From: CAVZRC01 sp963777695
GTDB taxonomy: Bacteria; Planctomycetota; Planctomycetia; Isosphaerales; Isosphaeraceae
Length of the DNA stretch: 64,000 nt
Direction: 5' to 3'
Assembly: GCA_963777695.1 (NCBI GenBank)
Contig: CAVZRC010000004.1
Coordinates: 1 to 64,000, forward strand
The stretch's first letter is position 1. Each line of letters opens with the position of its first letter. Position numbers and translations under genes: made by a program. Below the pieces are notes generated by a model, which saw only the letters and a list, made by a program, of their open reading frames with translations, was not told where the DNA came from and did not search any database. Shown here piece by piece: positions 60,319 through 64,000 of this stretch.

Positions 60319-62122
60319 TCACGAAGTGGGCAAAGGGCCGACGATCACGCCGTCGGTGTCCGCGGCGAAGATACCCGCGTAATCCGAATGATAGACATGA
60401 TTACTTGTAACAACTTCGCCGGTTACCGTCGGTTCGGTCGGCATGGGCAATGGATCACCCGCCGCGGGCACGGCCAACAGGGCCGGGGCGAAGCTAGGGT
60501 TGATGGAACCTCCAGGCAAGACAAGTTCGTTCGTCGGGATGCCGGCATCCGCGAAGGGTGGCCCCGTGTCGTTGGACAAGGTGGTCGCGGACCCTGCGAG
60601 CCCGACCTGGATCGTCCCGGCCGGCTGAGGATAGGTGCCGTTGTAGGGCTTCACGCTGGCGGCAAGGACGGAGTCGATCAGGTTGCCCACGATCTGGAAG
60701 TGATCGATGATGCCCCCGGCTATGTAGTTGCCCTGCGAGTACTCGCCCGCGACGATGCGGGTCGGAAGGCCGGCGGGATTCGTCGGCATGTCCGACTCCA
60801 CGTTTCCCCCGATCGTGAGATTATCGATCTCGGACCCGGCGAGGATCTGCGAGTCCATGACGGCCACGGGTCCATCCGGCCCGATGTTCCACGCGTTCGA
60901 GCCCGTGCCCGGCGTACCGCCGTCGATCAGGATTCCGGCCGTGATCAGGCTGTCGGAGATCCCGTTCCGGATGTCCAGGCCCTGGATGTTCTTGGTGACG
61001 TCGAGATCGACGTCCGTCAGGCTGAACACATTGTTCCCTCCGCCCAGGACCGTGAGTTGTCCGAGATCGTCGCCCACGACGACATCCGCGCCTCCCCTCG
61101 CCGAGGATGATGCCCGTGACGGAGAGGTTGCCGAGGTCGCCCGCGACGTCGATCTGCCCGCCCCCGGACGTCTGGAGATTGTTGCCCACCGAGAGGGTGC
61201 CGAGACTGCCGGCGACCGAGATTTCTCCCAGCCCCGACGCTTCCACAGTGCCGCCGACGGACAGCGTACCGAGGTCTCCGCCAACCGAGAGCTCACTGCC
61301 GGAGTCCACGGTCAGGTTCCCGCCGACGGTGTCCGCGGCAACCACGCTCGACGTGGCCGCGGTCCCGGTGGAGGTGGCGGTACTCGAGGTCGTCCCGCTC
61401 GACGTGGCTCCGAGGTTACGGCCGACGGCGAACTGGCCGCCATCGGTCAGTGCCAGGTTTCCCCCGATGGCGACCGAGCCGCTCAGGTCCCGTCCGATGG
61501 CGATCCGGCCGCCGTCCAGGTCCACGTCGTCGGTCACGGCGAAGGATCCTGTCAGATCGTTGGACACGTCGATCTGCCCCGTCTTACCCAGGCTGACACC
61601 CCGGTTGATCGTCAGTTGGCCGAGGTTTCCGTCGATTTCGATCTGGGCCTCCGGGCCGAGGGCGTCGAACGCCAGCGACGTGATCGGGCCCGTCAGGGGC
61701 GTGAGGCGACCGTCGAGGTCGGTCGTCGTCAAGCCTCCGAAGAAGCCGAGTCGCCCCGTGTGGACGTTGATCCGTCCGATCTTGAGGGGGCTATTCGCCG
61801 CCCCGGGGTATGCCCCCAGCGCCGTTACCGTGACCTGGCTGTCCTGAGTCGTGCCGAACAGGCTGATCGCGATCGATTTCGGATCGATCCGCCTGGTGAG
61901 GACCTGACCCGGCCCGCTCAACGAGATCACGTTGACCACGCCGTCGGACTGGACCCGATCGAATTTCCTGCCGAACGGCATGAAGAAGGACAGGAGCGGG
62001 CGCCGTTCCAGCGGCTCGAGGCCGGGCCTCGTCCTGGAGTGCCGGCAAACGCGCCTCCGGGCGTCGGGGCGGCCGCGGGACAGGAATGGATTCCGGATGG
62101 CCCCGCGTCCGAGTGTCCCCAC
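60319..62122 (-). CDS. Secreted adhesin-like repeat protein, frameshifted
   Basis: About 601 residues. Near the start LEPLERRPLLSFFMPFGRK is the planctomycete LEPLExR region. The body has repeated short beta units: GNLGQLTI, GGDLGTLSVGG, AGSLGTLSVGN, AGDLGNLSVTG, which should form a right-handed beta-helix-like filament. GTG 62122 is taken as start because GGAGGAAAAC stands directly before it; longer starts to 62305 are in frame but lack this site. One extra G in a G4 run near 61098 breaks the frame: GEGGADVVVGDDLGQLTV restores it. Function: likely surface protein; no enzyme motif. Confidence 0.7.
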
Positions 62123-62222
62123 GTTTTCCTCCGGCGAGAATTGGGACAAGTGAGGAGTTCTCCTTCCCGGGTCTTCGATCCTCTCATGGCTCCCACGGTC
62201 CGGTTCGATGTCGATCCGATGA

Positions 62223-62693
62223 TCACTCGGTTCTCTTCGATTTGGTGGATTTCTTCCCTTGAGCGGTCCCCGTCTTCTTGGGGCGGTGCTTCGGCTTCGC
62301 GGCATGAGTGGTCTTCGCGGAGGCCGTCTCGTGAGTCGCGCCCGAGGGAGCCTTCTTCGCAGCCGGCCGGCGTGTTGGCGCCGGGGCCGCCCCGACGACC
62401 ATGATCGAGGAGGATTCGAAGGCCAACGCCATCGTGTCGCCGGGGTCGCGCAACTGGAAGGAAAGGTCCCTCTGGATGAGCTTCCCGTCGGGAATATTCA
62501 GTTTGACCGCGGGGAGCGTGCCGCGGACCGCCGCGAGGACCTTGAGGAGGACCTCGGCGATGAGATCCTGGGTCGGATTGCCATCGTCCTGGAAGAGGCC
62601 GGCCTCGGCTTGACCCGGCGTGTTCCCGGCGAAGACGACCACGCTCGAGTTCTTCAGGTCCACGGTAATCTTCAAGTTCTTCACGCTCGTCAT
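62223..62693 (-). CDS. Hypothetical protein with Lys/Ala-rich basic tail
   Basis: 156 residues. MTSVKNLKITVDLKNSSVVV and FAGNTPGQAEAGLFQDDG begin a beta-rich body with DLSFQLRDPGDTMALAFESS. The C-terminal 45 residues are Lys/Ala/Pro/Thr-rich (TRRPAAKKAPSGATHETASA, KPKHRPKKTG), like the low-complexity basic tails of histone H1-type or adhesive proteins. Start ATG 62693 chosen to exclude an unsupported 13-residue lead. It lies 35 bases after the lipoprotein gene on the same strand, so they probably form an operon. Confidence 0.55.
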   Translation of the reverse strand: MTSVKNLKITVDLKNSSVVVFAGNTPGQAEAGLFQDDGNPTQDLIAEVLLKVLAAVRGTLPAVKLNIPDGKLIQRDLSFQLRDPGDTMALAFESSSIMVVGAAPAPTRRPAAKKAPSGATHETASAKTTHAAKPKHRPKKTGTAQGKKSTKSKRTE

Positions 62694-62728
62694 CGCGATA
62701 CCCCATGATCCGCGCCATCCCCGATCGG

Positions 62729-63700
62729 TCAAGGGGCCTGTTGACGCAGTTGGTTGAACTGGATCTGCTGCAACTGGAAGTTGACGCGACCGATCAGGTC
62801 TTCAGTCGTGGGGAGTTGTGGCCGCTTGTGCTGGAGGAAGACCCTGGCCTTCTGCGGGAGCGCGGCGAACAGCCCCGCTTTATCGTTGTCGACCGTGATC
62901 GTGATGAGGTCCGTGTCCGAGGAGGTGGAGCCCCCGATCAACCGCGCGGGGAACTGTTCGTGTGCCGCATCGCTATCGAGGACCACATAGCCCGCATCGG
63001 AAGGCAACTTCTTATCCAGCCTCAAGGTCAGCTTCCTCGATTTCCCGGGTGCCAGGTTGTTATCCGCGTCATTGACGAGTTCGTTCACGTTGACGGTGAA
63101 GAACTCATCCGGCGCGAGCAGGGACTTGCCCCGCTGGGCGGTCGTCAGCAGCGACAGCTTGAAGAAGAGATCCTGATACTGCACGGGGACCCAGTAATAT
63201 TTGCCATTACATTTTCTGCAAATATGAGCCATTCCCGGTTTGGGAGGGTCGCTCGTGACCATCAGACTGCCCGGATTCTTCTCGTCATCCAGGAATTCGA
63301 GGTAGGCGTCGTAGACCTCGTTGACCGTCGTCACGGGCGCGGCCGCGATGGTCACCTGGTTGGCGTTCATGTTGCCCAGATTGCCCGTCAGGGTGGTCAT
63401 GATGGTCCGTGTCGCCGCCAATGTCGCGGCGGGGATCGTCAGGAGGCTATTCCCCGTGACCGCCTGGGAGTCGCTGCCGGAGATCGAGTTCGTATTCGTG
63501 ACCATGGCCGTCGCCTGCGTGTAATCGAGGTGGATGATCGGCAACCCGTTCTTGGCCCGAACGAGGTTGTCCATGATCTGGTTCGTATACAGGTCCAGGA
63601 GCGTGGTCCGGATCAGGTCGTGATCCTTGTGCACCTGATGGACGGCGCATCCGGAGAGCGCCGCCCCGCACAACAAGAGCGCGATCACGCGTGGAATCAC
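62729..63700 (-). CDS. Hypothetical lipoprotein with a CxxC motif
   Basis: About 323 residues. IPRVIALLLCGAALSGC is a lipoprotein signal with lipobox ALSGC. Mature part: HDLIRTTLLDLYTNQIMDNL and FVRAKNGLPIIHLDYTQA-like start, VYDAYLEFLDDEKNPGSLMV, and HICRKCNGKYYWVPVQYQDL with one CxxC that may bind metal or form a disulfide. No family recognised. GTG 63700 preferred because GGGAG lies about eight bases upstream; TTG 63706 is closer to that site. Paired with the basic-tail protein downstream. Confidence 0.6.
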   Translation of the reverse strand: MIPRVIALLLCGAALSGCAVHQVHKDHDLIRTTLLDLYTNQIMDNLVRAKNGLPIIHLDYTQATAMVTNTNSISGSDSQAVTGNSLLTIPAATLAATRTIMTTLTGNLGNMNANQVTIAAAPVTTVNEVYDAYLEFLDDEKNPGSLMVTSDPPKPGMAHICRKCNGKYYWVPVQYQDLFFKLSLLTTAQRGKSLLAPDEFFTVNVNELVNDADNNLAPGKSRKLTLRLDKKLPSDAGYVVLDSDAAHEQFPARLIGGSTSSDTDLITITVDNDKAGLFAALPQKARVFLQHKRPQLPTTEDLIGRVNFQLQQIQFNQLRQQAP

Positions 63701-63759
63701 GGTCAATCTCCCGAGTCTAGGGACGATCGCACGGCCCCCGGTTCAAGAGTCAGAAACCT

Positions 63760-63966
63760 TTAATGGCCAAGAATCTCGGATCGGGGAGAGCCGATGATCC
63801 CAAGTCGCTTCCCGAAAATCTCTTGCAGCCGATCGGCGATGGACGATCGGGTTGATTCCTCGAGGACCCAGGACCCGACACAATCCCTACAGACAGGAAT
63901 ATCGTATATATCGACGCGGTACATCATTCGTTCTGAGCACCCGTCCGCCAATTCACCCTCCGACAA
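63760..63966 (-). CDS. Short hypothetical protein, possibly partial
   Basis: From an upstream TTG at 63966, or ATG 63927, the frame reads MMYRVDIYDIPVCRDCVGSW, then VLEESTRSSIADRLQEIFGK. The CRDC pair suggests a small metal-binding or redox site. The frame stays open to the right window edge, so this may be the end of a larger gene. No family recognised. Confidence 0.35.
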   Translation of the reverse strand: MSEGELADGCSERMMYRVDIYDIPVCRDCVGSWVLEESTRSSIADRLQEIFGKRLGIIGSPRSEILGH

Positions 63967-64000
63967 ACACCGATTGACCGGCGAGGGTGGTGGAGGACCG

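Overview
The window is a high-GC chromosomal segment whose gene content points to the Planctomycetota, most likely an Isosphaeraceae-type organism. Signs of this are a DUF1559 prepilin-like protein, membrane-anchored Ser/Thr kinases with WD40 or TPR tails coupled to ECF sigma factors, large secreted proteins with an N-terminal LExL-type anchor region, PEP-CTERM/HAF and dockerin-like ends, DUF1570, and many lipoproteins. I infer this from gene content; no rRNA is present.

Layout. 0-5.4 kb: a UvrA-like ABC ATPase, an orphan 3' gene fragment, a broken tyrosine recombinase and tRNA-Pro(CGG). 5.4-15.2 kb: a DUF1570 protein, a kinase-TPR protein followed by csrA, a 39-residue membrane protein, an S53 peptidase remnant, a dense repeat cluster, a lipoprotein, a PII protein, an S24-like regulator lacking its expected Ser, and an FHA protein. 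15.4-22.5 kb: tRNA-Gly(GCC), trigger factor, two clpP genes, a GIDE-LemA protein, mutT and fabI (4-nt overlap) and a phosphoesterase. 22.7-31.1 kb: two overlapping membrane glycosyltransferases, a secreted unknown, the pxpBAC 5-oxoprolinase operon and a proline-rich lipoprotein. 31.3-41.4 kb: a beta-propeller-repeat secreted protein, an ECF sigma factor overlapping a kinase-WD40 gene, a duplicated 354-bp domain, DUF1559 and small unknowns. 41.4-50.2 kb: an efflux operon (membrane fusion lipoprotein followed by two RND pumps). 50.6-64 kb: LRR, ankyrin, Tat-exported deacetylase, HAF/PEP-CTERM protein, a second sigma-kinase pair on the minus strand, an outer-membrane barrel, a secreted adhesin-like protein, and a lipoprotein pair.

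Many clearly functional genes (trigger factor, clpP, fabI, RND pumps, kinases) are interrupted by single indels in G/C runs or CG repeats. I count roughly 30. I read most of them as sequence errors in the assembly, so genes are annotated across the shift and the breakpoints are given. The integrase 5-bp duplication may be real.

Functional themes: regulated proteolysis and folding near 15-19 kb; signal transduction by kinase/ECF pairs near 35-39 kb and 55-59 kb; extracellular proteins; drug or metabolite efflux; 5-oxoproline recycling. The most distinctive non-gene structure is a set of palindromic repeats: a MITE-like 126-135 bp element present twice, a palindrome family found also inside a glycosyltransferase gene, and an inverted-repeat cluster at 11.7-11.9 kb.
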